Assembly (NCBI GenBank): GCA_001584585.1
Contig: LSYV01000013.1
Location: forward strand, 2,522,714 to 2,586,713
Source of the DNA: Gonium pectorale
Lineage: Eukaryota > Chlorophyta > Chlorophyceae > Chlamydomonadales > Volvocaceae
Direction: 5' to 3'
Length of the DNA stretch: 64,000 nt
Shown here: positions 23,101 to 34,900 of the stretch, in pieces
How positions within the stretch are numbered: position 1 is the stretch's first letter
Layout of the letters: every line of letters begins with the position of its first letter
Program-made: the position numbers and the translations under genes
The notes under the pieces: generated by a model
What the model saw: only the letters and a program-made list of their open reading frames with translations
What the model was told of the DNA's origin: nothing
The model's database searches: none

Positions 23101-26100
23101 TCAGCGTATCAGCCTCTTTGCACGTTACGGCGCACGTGCGCCGTCTGCGACCCGCAACCGATCTGCGAGATGCGGACTATCACACCCGGTGCCCCCGTGC
23201 TCAGGTGTGGCGCTGCTGGCCGTGGTTGCCGTGGCGGCCGTGCTGGTCATGCGGCGGCGGAGGCGGCAGCGGGGGAGCGGCGGTGAGGCCCGCCTGGGGC
23301 CCGGCGCTGCGGGGCGGGCTTATGCCCGCAAGCAGCGCTCCGAGGACAGCGACGTCGAGGGCGGCTCCGGCCTCCCGCCGCGGCGGCCCACCCGCTCTGG
23401 TGGCGGCGGCGGGGCCTCGAGTGACGGCAAGCTGGCCAAGCAGTGCACAGGGTGAGCCCGTGCGCGTGGGTTGAAACCGCTGTAGCGGCACCCAACGTCT
23501 GTCACCCCATAGCCGCCGGCCCCGCCCGCCGCCGCGTACTCTTTCCGAAAGCTTTGAATCTTTCTCTGTGCCAGCTGGGGCCCGCATGGCTTGGGTCCAA
23601 GCTTGTGCCCCCCCCCCCGCGCAGGTGCCCCACCAACACCACCGCCTCGGCCACCCCCACCCTGGCCACCGAGTGCACCGGCCCTCTTGTCGAGGCGGCG
23701 GTAATGATGGTGATGGGCGGCGAGAGGGAGAGCGGCGCTGAGGCGGGGCGTGAGTCCGGTCACTGCCGTGAGCTGGTCGGCCAAGGTGCGTGCCCCGGAC
23801 CGCTCAATACGGCGCCCATCGGCAGCCGCCGGCAGGAGGTGTTGCTACGCGCGACTGGGATCCACAGAGGATAAGATATTCACTTTGGGGGACGCCCCGG
23901 GGCTCCCAGAAACGTTGAGAGCGGCCGGCGGCGGCGTCATGTGCTTGGTGACCATGTGTTTGACGCTTTGCCTTCCCGTCCACAGGACTGGGCATGCGGG
24001 GTGTGGGGCTCCCTACCACCCGTCCCAGGGTGTGCGTGCGTGTGTTCAGCCCGTGAACCTCCTATCGCGCCCGACCCAATACATTCACCCCTAGCAACTT
24101 GACGCTGTGGCGTGTGTGTGAACTATATGAGTTACGTATGCGGGAGGGAGTGCAGAAAACAGGTCTATGAGGTAGCTAGCAAAGGCATCCTAGCCGTCAG
24201 CCCGTGAACCCCCTATCGCGCTCGACCCAACAAAGCAACTTAACGCGCGCATGCATGTCATGCGTGTCCGTGAGTGTGTTGTATGCGCGCGCGTGTGTGT
24301 TCTTTATGATCTAAAAGATCTATGCATGACAGTGTGAGACAGCCAGCCATGTGAGCTTGTGTGTTTGTTTTGCCTTACATCTCCGGGCCGACGCTGGCCT
24401 GGGATGCTACCCGCTCCAACGCGAGACCACCTCAACGCCACGAGGCGAGGTGTGTGTGTGTGTCTGTGCGCGAGGCGTGCCTAGCCGCTCCGTGCCAGTC
24501 GCGCGGATCCCTCGTCCCCAATCTACGTCGTGGACCCATCCCCCGTGTGGACCCATCTCCCGTGCGAAGTACTGCTCGTGCGCTGACCGGTGTGTCCCCC
24601 ATCCCACAGGCGCAACCGGCACAGCCCCCGCTGCTCCCCTGGCGCCCAACACCGACGGCGCTCCGCCCAGCGCGACTGCGCCTACCGGCGCTGGGGTGCT
24701 GCAGGTCAGGCACTCGGGGGCTTCTTTCGTCGTCACGCCCCTCACGCCGCACCGCCCAGAGCTGGACGTCGGAGCGCGGACTGGGCTCGAGGTCACGCTC
24801 CTGCCCACGGTGCTGGGCAAGGGGGCCCACGGCAGGGTGGTGGAGGGGCTGTACCAGGGACAGCGCGTTGCGGTCAAGGTCCTGCTGGACAACGCCCTGG
24901 AGCAGTGGGGGCTCAAGATGCCACGTGCCGCGCCCCGCGACGCCGCACCGAAACCCGGCGAGGGCAGCGATGACAGCAGCGGCGATAACGGCGACGGCGG
25001 CGGCGGCGGCGGTGGTGGCGGCGGTGGCGGCGGCGACGGCGACAGCACGACGATGGTCACCGCCAAGGATGGCAGCACCGTCGTCAACAGCAGCGCGCCG
25101 GCCTCCACGGCTGGAGAGGATGGCGGCGGCGGCGGCAGCGTCGCCGCCGCCAGCACTCTAGCGGTGACGGCCGCCGAGGGCGGCGGCGGTGCTGGCCACC
25201 CCGTTCTCGAAGATCACAGCGAGGAGCTGCGCATGGTGGGGGTCCTGGCGCAGGAAGTGGAGGTGCTGGGTCGCTGCCGGCACCGCAACGTGGTGACGCT
25301 GCTGGCGGCCTGCCTGGAGCCGCCCCGCTACTGCCTGGTCATGGAGCGCTGCGAGACCAGCCTGGACAAGCTCATCTACGGCAAGCCGGGGGAGCTGCTG
25401 CCGATGCGGGAGGTGAGCCCCTGGGGGATTTTTGCACAATTCGTCTCTCATGCCTAGCGACAGTAGGAGGGCTTTAATTGCATACCGAACCTAAACGTTT
25501 TGATCTCCTCTCATCGTTAACGGTGCCGCTCACACCTGGCGGACGCTGCGGGTTTGTCGGGGCTGTCACGCTACGTGACTGAGGGCTCGATCTCGTCCGC
25601 GACCAATTGCGTTAACACATGTATTGCTTAGGAGAGGGGCACCGACGCTTTCGCAGTCACGGGTCGGGCCAGCCCATTGCCAGCTTTCACGCGCCATTCC
25701 CTTTCGCTGGGTCGGGCCTGTCTCATTTGAGGACGCTCCGCGGGTGTCGGATGGAGCGGCTGCCTGGCTGCGCCCCGCTGGACGGGGCCGCCGCGCGGTG
25801 GCGCCGTCGGGGGCAGCTCCAAACGGCTCATGCCCTTCGGCAACAAAGCTCCCGACCGGCGTTTACGGCCATCCGTTCATGGCCGCAATCGCAGGTCCTG
25901 GCCATTGCGCTGGACGTGGCCCGCGGCCTCGAGTACCTGCACCCCACCGTCGTACACCGAGACCTCAAACCGGGGTGAGACAGGGGCATGGAAGAGTGAG
26001 GATGGGGTTCCGGCATCTTTCGCAGGCTCCACTTCCGGGTATCGAAGCGGCCGCACCAACAACGTCGCGCTCGGGAGCCGTCACCAAAGCCGCTGACCCG

Positions 26101-29100
26101 TTGCCGAGGCCGCTGCGCGGGCATCGGTCGGTCGCTCATTACGCATCTGCGGCACAAAAGTCTGCCGCTACATCAATTGCGCTTCTGCCGCGCTTACCCC
26201 TTCTCCCCCCTTCCCGTCCCATTCGAGGCTCTTACACTTCCCCTCTCCCTCCCTCCGTTCCGCAGCAACGTGCTGATCAACCACCCGGGCAGCTCGAAGC
26301 TGGTGGCCAAGCTGTCGGTGAGGAGGGGAGGCGGACTGCACACGAGCCAGCCGTCTCGTCATTCTCGTGCGGTTTTGGGGGGGGGGCGGTTGGATGCGTA
26401 CGACGAGGCAGCTGTGCACGGCGCGTGCCGCCGTGGCGCTGGTTCCTGCCCGCACATCCGCAGCGGTGCAGTGTCACCTCCGTTCCCCGAGCTGCCTTTA
26501 CGAGTGTTTGCGTATGCGGTGACGGGGGTTCGGGACACATAGGTGCACTGCTCACGCATTGCAGCTCATAGCCGTCTTGACCCTTACTTCTATAGGTCAG
26601 CCGCTTTATCTCTCCCTACTCAGCTCCAGACTACTACTATTACTCGGTTTCCGCGTCATCACTCGGCGGCTCGGCTCCGGGCCGCGCCCGTTCCCCGCGA
26701 GCGCGGCCGCCACAACCCAAGTTCGATGCTCTGGTATGAACGGGTCAACAATTCTCTGCTCGACGGTCATCAGTCAGCTTTTGCCCACGGACTGAGTAAC
26801 CCCCCTTCCCTTCAACCCCTTCTAGCCGTCAACGCGACGCCACCGGCGTTGGTCCTGCATACCCGCACGGGAACCCCCCTGCCCGCCCCCCCCCTCCATG
26901 TTGGCTCCTCAGGACTTCGGGCTGTCGCGGCTGCGCACCACGATTGCCGCTCCCACCGCCAACCCAGAGGTGGGGACGGCGGAGTACATGGCTCCAGGTG
27001 CGGTGCGTGGGAGGTGGATGGGTGTCGGGGGGGGGGGGGGCGGCGGCGGAGGAGAGCGGGTGCTTGCCAAACCGTGTGCTGCCTCGGCTGCACCTTGAGA
27101 TCAAGGGCAGATATGTACCGACGTGGTTGGCAGTCCACTGGGGTTGCGAAGTCAGGAGGGTTGTCGGTGGGGCGGTTGCATGGTGACCGGAACGCGCAGC
27201 AGCAGGGAGAGCGGGAGGCACAAATGAGAAGCGCGCGAGTGATGCCCCATTGCATTACGGCGATGCCACCTGGCACCTGCCGATCTCGGGAGGTGATGAG
27301 GGAGGGCGTCGTGGCGGGTGGCCACCGCGTCGGCTGCTCGCTCGTATGGAATGGGATGGAGGGGCACGCGGCAATGCGACTGGAAACCGAGATGGCGGGT
27401 CTGTAAGGAGAACGTCTTGTAGAAGCCCCGCCCCTGTGACCCTGCCCTCGCCTGCCGCACGTCTTCAGTGCATTCACCATCTTGCAACCCCCTGCGCACG
27501 GCTGTTGCAGAGCTGTTCTCCGTGGGCAACAACATCGTGACCTGCAAGTCAGACGGTAAGGCCGTTGCGGGGGAGGGGGGCTGCTCAGCGTTGCGCTCCC
27601 GGGGACAGCAGGCCGGCGCAGGTAGCGCCGCATGGCGGTGTAAAGGCCGCGAGGGGATTCCCATTACCCCCCTACTCCCTCTTGCAAGCCTGGCTGCCCG
27701 GTGGCCTTGATCCTTGCTTTGTGAGTTGCCCTGATTGCTTCTGCGTGTGTGTTGAAATGAAACAACGCATACTGCGTGTGTGTGCCTGTGTGCCCAGTAG
27801 TAATGACCGAGTGTTTCGGCCGCCTTCCAGCCCGCGGGCTGCCGCATGCCACGGGCCAAGCGGACAAAGCCCAAATGGAACGCCGCTAAGGAATTCCCCA
27901 CCTCCGCATCCCTGCGCCCCTCCCCCCCCCGCAGTGTACAGCTTCGGAGTGCTTCTGTGGACCATGCTGTCCGGGCAGCAGCCGTGGGAGGTGCGCGAAG
28001 GGGGCGGGTGCGGGCCGGTGCGGGCGCACTGTTGTTGATGGTACTCATACAGCGGGAGGCAGCATCAAGGAGCATCAAGGAGCTTCGAACGGAATACGGT
28101 GGCGAAGGGACAGACGGTATATCTGGCGCCCTGGCTTTGTAAGCGTGCGCCGTCGTACTCTCACGCTAGCTTTGCTCTAGGAGTCTGTTCGCACTGACGG
28201 TTTTTGACGGCCAACGCCTCTACGCCCCTTGCGCCGCCAGGGACTGGGCCTGGTAGCCATCGCCGTCAGGTGGGATTGGAGCATAGGGTATTCAGGATGT
28301 ACCGTGTAGGCGTTTGCGTGGGTGCGGTGCGGTGCGGGGCATGCATGTATGTATGTGTTTAGCGCCGTCGACCTCTCACTCCGCTGTCTGGTTCCTCAAG
28401 AGTGTGGATGCGTGTGGGTGTGCGCGTGTGCATGCGGCGGGGTACTCGAGCAGCCTCCGCGCCGTTCCTGCCGCCCCCGACTTCGCGTGTCGTGACAACC
28501 GTGTCGTGTCGGTGCCGGCGACTTCCACACCGCGCCGCCTGATGCATGCGTGGCGGCGGCGCGAAATAGAGCTTGCGCCCACGCACCGAAAGTATATGCA
28601 GGGACATCACCCCTTCGACTGCCTCTGGAGCTGGGTCCTACAACGACACCATCACTTTCGCGCTTACTCTCGTCGTATGCGTTGTTGCGTTTTAACACGC
28701 ACCGAACCAACCGGCTGCCCCTCTGTGGCGTGCGGCCGCCACGTGCCGTACCGATGCAGAGTGAACATGCTGCAGGAGCGCCTGTCGCTGAGCGCTGTGC
28801 CCGAGTGCCGCCTCACCTCCAAGCTGCAGCGCCTGCTCAAGGACTGCTGGGACGCGGACCCCGAGCGGCGGCCCGCGGCCGCGGAACTGGTCAAGGAGCT
28901 AATGCTGGCGCGGGAGCAGGAGCAGGTGATGGTGGTGGTGGTGTGCGTGTGTGGGGGGGGGGCGGTAGGGGGTGCCATCAATCAGTCCACACTCCATCTA
29001 CGGGATAGATGAAGCCACGTGATGTGAACAGCTAGCTAGCTAGCTGAGCGCGCGACGACCGTGCGTATGTCGCAGTTGGTCGTGGCATCCGCATCATCCA

Positions 29101-29458
29101 GGTCGGGTCGTGCGGGTGCGCAATCTGGTAAGGGACGCGTGCTTCGACCTCCAAAGGTACTGGACTGACGCACACTCGGCGCGTTGCCCCGGCTCCCGGC
29201 AATCCTCATGGGCACCCCCGGGCCACGCACCGTGCTTCACACATCGCCGCGCGCTCTGCCTGCCTGCCTCTGCCGCCTCAGCAAGCCATCCACCCCCTCC
29301 AACGCCGCTCCCGCAGCTGCCGGCCGACGCTTGAAGGGGCAACGCAGGAGGAGGCCGTGGTGGCGCCCCCTTCTGCCCATACCGTCATTCATTTTTTCTT
29401 GCAGCCGCGCTTGGTGGAGTCTCAGCTGCGCGCTGGCTGGGCCCGCCCGCACCTCTAG
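20162..29458 (+). CDS. Receptor-like protein kinase, TKL/MAP3K-like (RLK1)
   Basis: Seventeen exons in one phase: 20162-20282, 20411-20607, 21027-21186, 21398-21429, 21960-22172, 22663-23014, 23205-23451, 23625-23749, 24610-25412, 25895-25974, 26266-26317, 26913-26997, 27511-27555, 27935-27990, 28241-28269, 28760-28925 and 29405-29458. They give 938 residues. A signal peptide (MRSLAAFPTPWLFALALLLL) leads a Cys-containing ectodomain of the type common in Chlamydomonas membrane kinases (ESDWEGMP, TRNLTVVG, LCYPPDILNS). A membrane span follows at about 348-373 (VALLAVVAVAAVLVMRRRR). The kinase has GKGAHGRVVEG, RVAVKVL, AQEVEVLGRC, HRDLKPGN, DFGLSRL, GTAEYMAPE, VYSFGVLLW and RRPAAAEL, so it should be active. 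An Asp/Gly-rich insert of about 100 residues sits between the catalytic Lys and helix C. The tail is 17 residues. The ligand is unknown. The first splice is the least certain; its donor (AG|GTAGG) matches the RLK2 donor. Confidence 0.85.
20942..20986 (+). repeat. AACC tetranucleotide microsatellite
   Basis: About eleven uninterrupted AACC units in the second intron of RLK1, just before exon 3. Confidence 0.9.
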
Positions 29459-30005
29459 CCGGCGCCACGAGCTCATTCCGCCGGCCAATGAACATGCGTC
29501 GTTGCGCTGCAGTAGTTGTGGTTTAGGCCATCCGGCCGACGCGAAGATCAACATCGGCTGAGCTGCGGACAACAGAAGACAGCACAGTGCCGCCTTATGC
29601 GCTTGATGCGAGGGATGAAAGGCGATACAACGCGCGAGCAAGCACGGGGTACCAATGCGCCCATGTGGCGCTGTTGTATTGAACATATGGTGCGGCATGT
29701 ACGGGTCCGGATGGAGGGCGTGGAGAGCTGAAGGAATGGAGTGGGGTCCCCAAGAGCGACCCCGCTTCCCTGCATCCATGTGCTGTTGTGATCGTGTTTC
29801 TTTGCACTGGACAGGTTCACGGTTGTCCGTGATCAGCCCAGATCTAGAACCTGGCTGTGAATCCGACAGCAATTCCGAAACACAGCGAATTCGACGAGAG
29901 CCAGATTCCAGCACCAGGCGGTGGCTGCCGGTCTTGCACGGATTGTTTTATTGATGGTATTGATGTTGTTGCGTGTCACTAAACGTAAGCTGCTGAGGAG
30001 TATGC
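29459..30005. other. RLK1 downstream region
   Basis: Presumed RLK1 3' UTR and spacer. I found no TGTAA within 2 kb of the RLK1 stop, and no exon on either strand. Confidence 0.35.
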
Positions 30006-30319
30006 CTATCGTGCACGTTGCAAAGAGAAGCATCGGCTGGGGTCGTGCCGCTCCTGGCGTGGGGTGGGTTGCTGGAGCCAGGACTCTGCGGCCTGGGCCA
30101 GGCGGGCCCCGTTGAAGCAGGCATAGCCAATTAGCCATACATGCTTGTTGCGCATGGGGGCGTGCGGTGTACCGCCGGCACTGCAGCACGTCAATCCAAC
30201 GAGATGAGTGTGTGGCGCCCGAAGCAGCGCGGTTGGTGGACTACCCGAGGTCATGTCGGGATTCCAGGAAGTATCGCAGGCAGGCCAGCAAGTCGCTGTG
30301 CGGTGCGAAAGGTTGGCCG
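30006..30319 (-). CDS. 3' end of an unrecognised gene (two exons)
   Basis: Two minus-strand exons fit together: 30319-30245 and 30180-30006 (stop TAG). They are separated by a 64-base GT-AG intron. The joined C-terminal peptide includes FAPHSDLLACLRYFLESRHD and, after the splice, NKHVWLIGYACFNGARLAQ and AESWLQQP. Third codon positions are G/C-biased and the phase is kept. I do not recognise the family. Upstream exons were not resolved; a GTAAGA-type donor on the minus strand near 30633 could belong to the preceding exon. No polyadenylation signal was seen downstream. It could equally be the remains of a dead gene. Confidence 0.35.
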
Positions 30320-31969
30320 CTGGCACGGCGCGTGTGGGGAATACGCCAAAGAAGCGATGTCGGACTCATGCGGTTTCCGTGCACAAGACACGCTTGGACA
30401 GCTGGGTGGAATGGCTGGGCAGGAGCAAGTGTCATGCTGTGTGTTGTTGCTGGGGATGGGCTCGCATGGTGTCCCTGCCTGGTCTCCCGGCCCCACTGAG
30501 TCTGTATGCACATGTGCTTGCCATTGCCCGAAGAAGCGTTGTACTCTGTGACGCGTTTTGTTTGCTCATGATTGGGTTTCGAATGCTTGACGGCGCGGCC
30601 TCGGCGGCCTTCCGGTGGCGCCGCGCTCCTCTTACCGTGCGTATGCGCCTCCGTCGGCTACATACACGTTTGGTCACGGCTGACAGTACGCGCTTTTGTT
30701 GCGCCGGGGCTTGGGGCGCGCTTGCGCATCAACACGCGTGTCCCGTAAAGATATGGCAGCGCGAGGTTGCTGCCGTCTGGCATTCCTGCGATTGGTCAGC
30801 AGGCTGCCGGGATGTACTGCACCCGCACCGATCCAGTCATCGGTGCCCTTCGGTGCCGAAATTTATTTTGCTTCGTGACCGGCGTGCTAATGGAAAAACC
30901 GATGATGATTTTTGCATGGCGCGGCCACTGTTCACCGTCGTCGGGTGACCGGTATAATGCCTCTTGGTACGGCGACGGCTCTGGTACACTCCAATCTAGC
31001 ATTCGTGTGCGAGTATTGCTTCGAGCCCAGCTGGCTCTTTAGCCCCTATTTCTGGACGCCTTTGGTTTACCACGCTGCACGCCGGCTATGTTGTGTGACT
31101 TGCTCAAGGTTGCTCTTTTGCAAACTGTTGCCACCTTTCGGCTAGACCACGCTATATATGCTACTACGCGTGTATTAACCCTCACCATCCTCATATGCGC
31201 GCGCTTCTTGCATGGGCATTACCTTGCCCCTGTCTGCTGGTCCATACCGTAGTTAATTTAGTCTGGAGGTTACAATTAATGGCTCTGCCATGGGCGCTGT
31301 GACTGCAATTATGCTTCAGTATGCTCTGTTGGCTGTTTGGTGTTTGCTTTGATTTTGGTATGTCTTCTGGTTTTGCGTGGTGTAGCCGTCTCGGCTGTCT
31401 ACTCCTCCCGGAAATATCATGATGGTTGTCTTCGGATGCGCAGCATGGAGTAATAGCCACAGCGCAGCCACAGGTCTCTTGGAAAAGGTAGTACGGCACA
31501 TTGTGCAGATGTGGACGTACTCAGTAAGGTCACAGCGGTTCAGGTCACAACGGGCATCCTGGTATACAACAATAATGCGGTGCCTCTTACTTGCTCACTG
31601 CCTTGGTTTGGGCGCCAACTTGATGCGCATGTCCCGAAGTCGTTGACCAAACGCGCCCCGATATTATGGTACGTTAGGTGGAAGATTTGTACACAAGCTA
31701 ATAAATTACTAAAGTAAAATCGCGTCGCGTCTACTGGCAGGGGTGCGGAGCCAGCTCTGCAGTCGCAGAAGGGCGGCATGAGCCTAGCGTGAGTTTAGAC
31801 AAAGTGCAGAACCTAAGCCAACGGAGGTATTGACGGCGTGTGTCTTGCGCGAGTAGGCTCCGACAGACGGTGGAACGCGGGCGACGCGTGGTGCTTCAGC
31901 CTCTGGTGAGGCGATTGCAAAGGGCATTGTAATGGCATAAAGCTACTTTCTTGTGGACTTGTGAAACCC
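30320..31969. other. Unresolved region and NLR-like gene promoter
   Basis: The left part may contain 5' exons of the minus-strand gene at 30006-30319. From about 31000 to 31750 the sequence is clearly less GC-rich and shows no exon. A TGTAA at 31928-31932 is too far (about 2.5 kb) from the RLK1 stop to be its normal signal. The last few hundred bases should carry the promoter of the gene starting at 31970. Confidence 0.35.
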
Positions 31970-34900
31970 ATGACTTGCACTCAGGACTCCCAGCCTTTGC
32001 CTACCCTGACCGTGAAACAGGGCCCGGAGGGGCTGGCGCACCTCTACTACAACCCCCCAAGGCCGGTCGTAGCCTTCCTGGCCGCGCTTCAGACGGCAAT
32101 GACGGCGGCGGTAGCCCGGGGTCCGAAACAGGCAGCTATGGGGCCGTCGGACCTTCGCAACGTGATCGTGTTCCAGACACTAAGGTAGCCCATGCCGCAG
32201 CAGCAGCATCGGCAGGGATGCTGGCAGCGGAGCCCGGACCGGCGCCGGCCAAGATGCAGAGCACAGAGGCGGTAGTACGAGGTACGCCCCGGCGCGGCCA
32301 AGTAGGGGGAGATGAGCGGTGGTGTCAAGCAGGCAGCGGGTGTGCTGCTGCGGCGCTGTGCACTAGCTCGGAAGCTCCGTAGGTCGGTGGACACATGCCC
32401 GTGCCTCATCTTGGCGCACACGCTGTCGTTCCCCGCACATCGCCTTCGTCTGTCCCCCTCCCCACTTCCCGATCAGACGAGGACCCCCTCGCCGCCGTCT
32501 CCAAGGGCATCACCCTCCGCGGCCTGCGCCGCCTGCGGTCCTCCATTGTCGCGTGGTTCGGCCCCGAGCGCTACCCCTCCGCCACCACCACTGATGTGGT
32601 CTCGTCCTGGGTCACCTCCGCCACGGCGGCCCACAAGTGCCGCGTGGTTGAGATGCGTGGCCTGGTTGACCCACGGGACGCTGGCGTGCCGCTGTACTTC
32701 ATCAGCCACGCCTGGAAGAACACGTTTGAGGGGCTGGTGGCAGGGGTGGAGGAGCACCTGGCGGCGGCGTCGGAGGACACCGTCGTGTGGATCGACGTGT
32801 TTGCGGTGAGGACAGGGGGTGTGGGAGTGCGGGTGGTGGAAGGTGGAAGGCGGGTCGCGGGCGACGCGTGACGCCGAAGCGCAATTGGGGCGGATGGTGT
32901 TGTGTGGAGCGGGATGGGGCGGCGGGCTGCAGGGGGCGAGGCATGCAGTGCGCATGGTCCCGACTCGCACCGGCCTAAGCAGGGGCAGGGGCAGGTCGTG
33001 ATCTTGGGTCGGGGAGGATGCGGCGAGAGCGTATGGCACGACAACATGTGGTGACGGTGTGGCTCTTCGCCGTGAACTATGTTCGGACACAACTATAACG
33101 CACGGTTTCTATGCTGGTCTACCCATGTGTGCATGTGTGTGGCATCGCTGGCTGACGGGCGGGTGGGCGGTTTGGCGTGCCATGCGCCCTGGCTTGTCTC
33201 GTCCAAATCTGCATGGCCCTGCCACCCGCTACTCCGGCCGGCCGCCCAGCAGCCGCCCACCCGGCGCTCCGTCCCTCTGCGCCTGACGGCCCGCTGGCTC
33301 GCTGGCTGGCGCGACCCAATCCTGGCCGCAGGTGAACCAGCACCCGGACACGCCCTACCAGGCCCGTGACGTGGCGGCGTTCAAGGTGGGTGGGCTTCGG
33401 GCTCCCTTGCCTGTCCCTGCCTTGCTGCGCTCCGCTCTGGCCGCAACGGCCTTGGCCGGCAGCGCTCCGATGCGGCGACCGGTCCCTCGAACGTCACTTT
33501 AATGTGCAGGACAGCCACATAATTGTGACTGTTAGTGACCTAATTTCCGTCAACCCCCATGCACGGGCAGCACTTGCCCCTGAACCTCCTGCCCGTATAT
33601 TGCCTCCAGCAACCCGTGTGATATACAAAACCTGGGCCGATCCGCCCCCGCTCCTGCGCCGCGTTCACCTCACGCAAGGAGTGTCGTACCATTCCCACAC
33701 GCTCAGGACGTGGTTCGGGTCGCAACGGGCGGCACCATCGTTATTGTTGGCGACCTGGCGTCTGCCAACCCCGCGCGCCGCGCGTGGTGCCTGTTCGAGT
33801 GGGCTGCCACGCTGGCGACCCATGGGTCGGACGGGCTCCAGATGGGCCTCACTCCGGGCCAAAGAGCGGAGCTGGTGGCAGGGCTGGACGTGGAGGCGGC
33901 GGAGTGCTTCAAGCCGGAAGACAAGGCAAGCTTGTGAGCGGCTCCAAAGCCACCCGTACTCAGCTGGACCCTCCCACCTGGTGGGTAACCCCAACGAACT
34001 CCCACCGTCCCTGGTTTCGAATTCCCTCCAGGCCTTTATCATTGGGGATGTGGTTGCGCAGCACGGCTCCACGACCGCCTTCAACGACCTGCTCCGGCTG
34101 CAGCTGCTGCTGGAGCCGAACTCCTATGGCCCCGACCTGCGCCGCCTTGCGAGCGGCAGCCGCCGCCGGGCCGCCGCCAGCAGCGAACAGCAGCGGCCGC
34201 AGCACGGCGCCGACCGAGCTACTCAGGGCGGAGGAGAGGCGGGAGAGGAGGCGGACGGAGCCGACCGGGGCTGGGACTGGGGACCCGTGCACGCCTGGCT
34301 GCGGCCAGAGCGGCCGGCCTCTGGTGGAGCAGCGGCGTCTGGCGGTGCTGTCGGCAGCGGCGGTGGCGGCGGGGCGCGGGTGCTGTGCATTGCGGGCGGC
34401 TCGGGCGAGGGTAAGTCCGCACTCTGCGCGGCGCTGCTGTCCCCGGGGGGCCCACTGGCCAGCGGCGGAGGTCCCGGTTACGGCGGCGGCGACGGCGGGA
34501 GCGCCTGCAACGAGGTGGTGTGCGCGCACCACTTCTGCAAGGCGGCTGACCGACGGCGCCAGGAGCCCCTGAGGGTCATCAAGAGCCTGGCGTTTCAGCT
34601 GGCGGTCAGGTGCGTGTGTCCACTTGGTCTATAGGTACGGGGAACAGGGCAGGGAGGGTGAGGAGGGGCGCCGCGATCGCGGGGGGCAGGGACCCCACCC
34701 ACCGGTGGGGGACAGAGACGTTCAGGTGGGCGGGATGAGCCCTACACGTCCCGGCATTCGCGTATGGGGCTGGCGGCTTGGTGCGATGGTAAACGATTGG
34801 GCCAGGAAGGCTGCGCAGCCGCACGTGCGGTCTGGGGTGGTGCCGAGTGGGGTGACAGGGGAGACGGCCCGCGAATTGCGTGCGGAGGCGGGGACCTTGA

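Noticed and set aside
30208..30948. A 246-codon plus-strand open frame
   Set aside because: No codon bias or domain, and the opposite strand gives a better, spliced, protein-like reading at 30006-30319.
32121..32196. Continuation of the first NLR-like exon to an AG|GTAGCC donor at about 32185
   Set aside because: That donor leaves the wrong phase for the exon at 32477. The 32120/32201 splice keeps phase, although its donor (GTCCGA) is weak, so this part of the model remains tentative.
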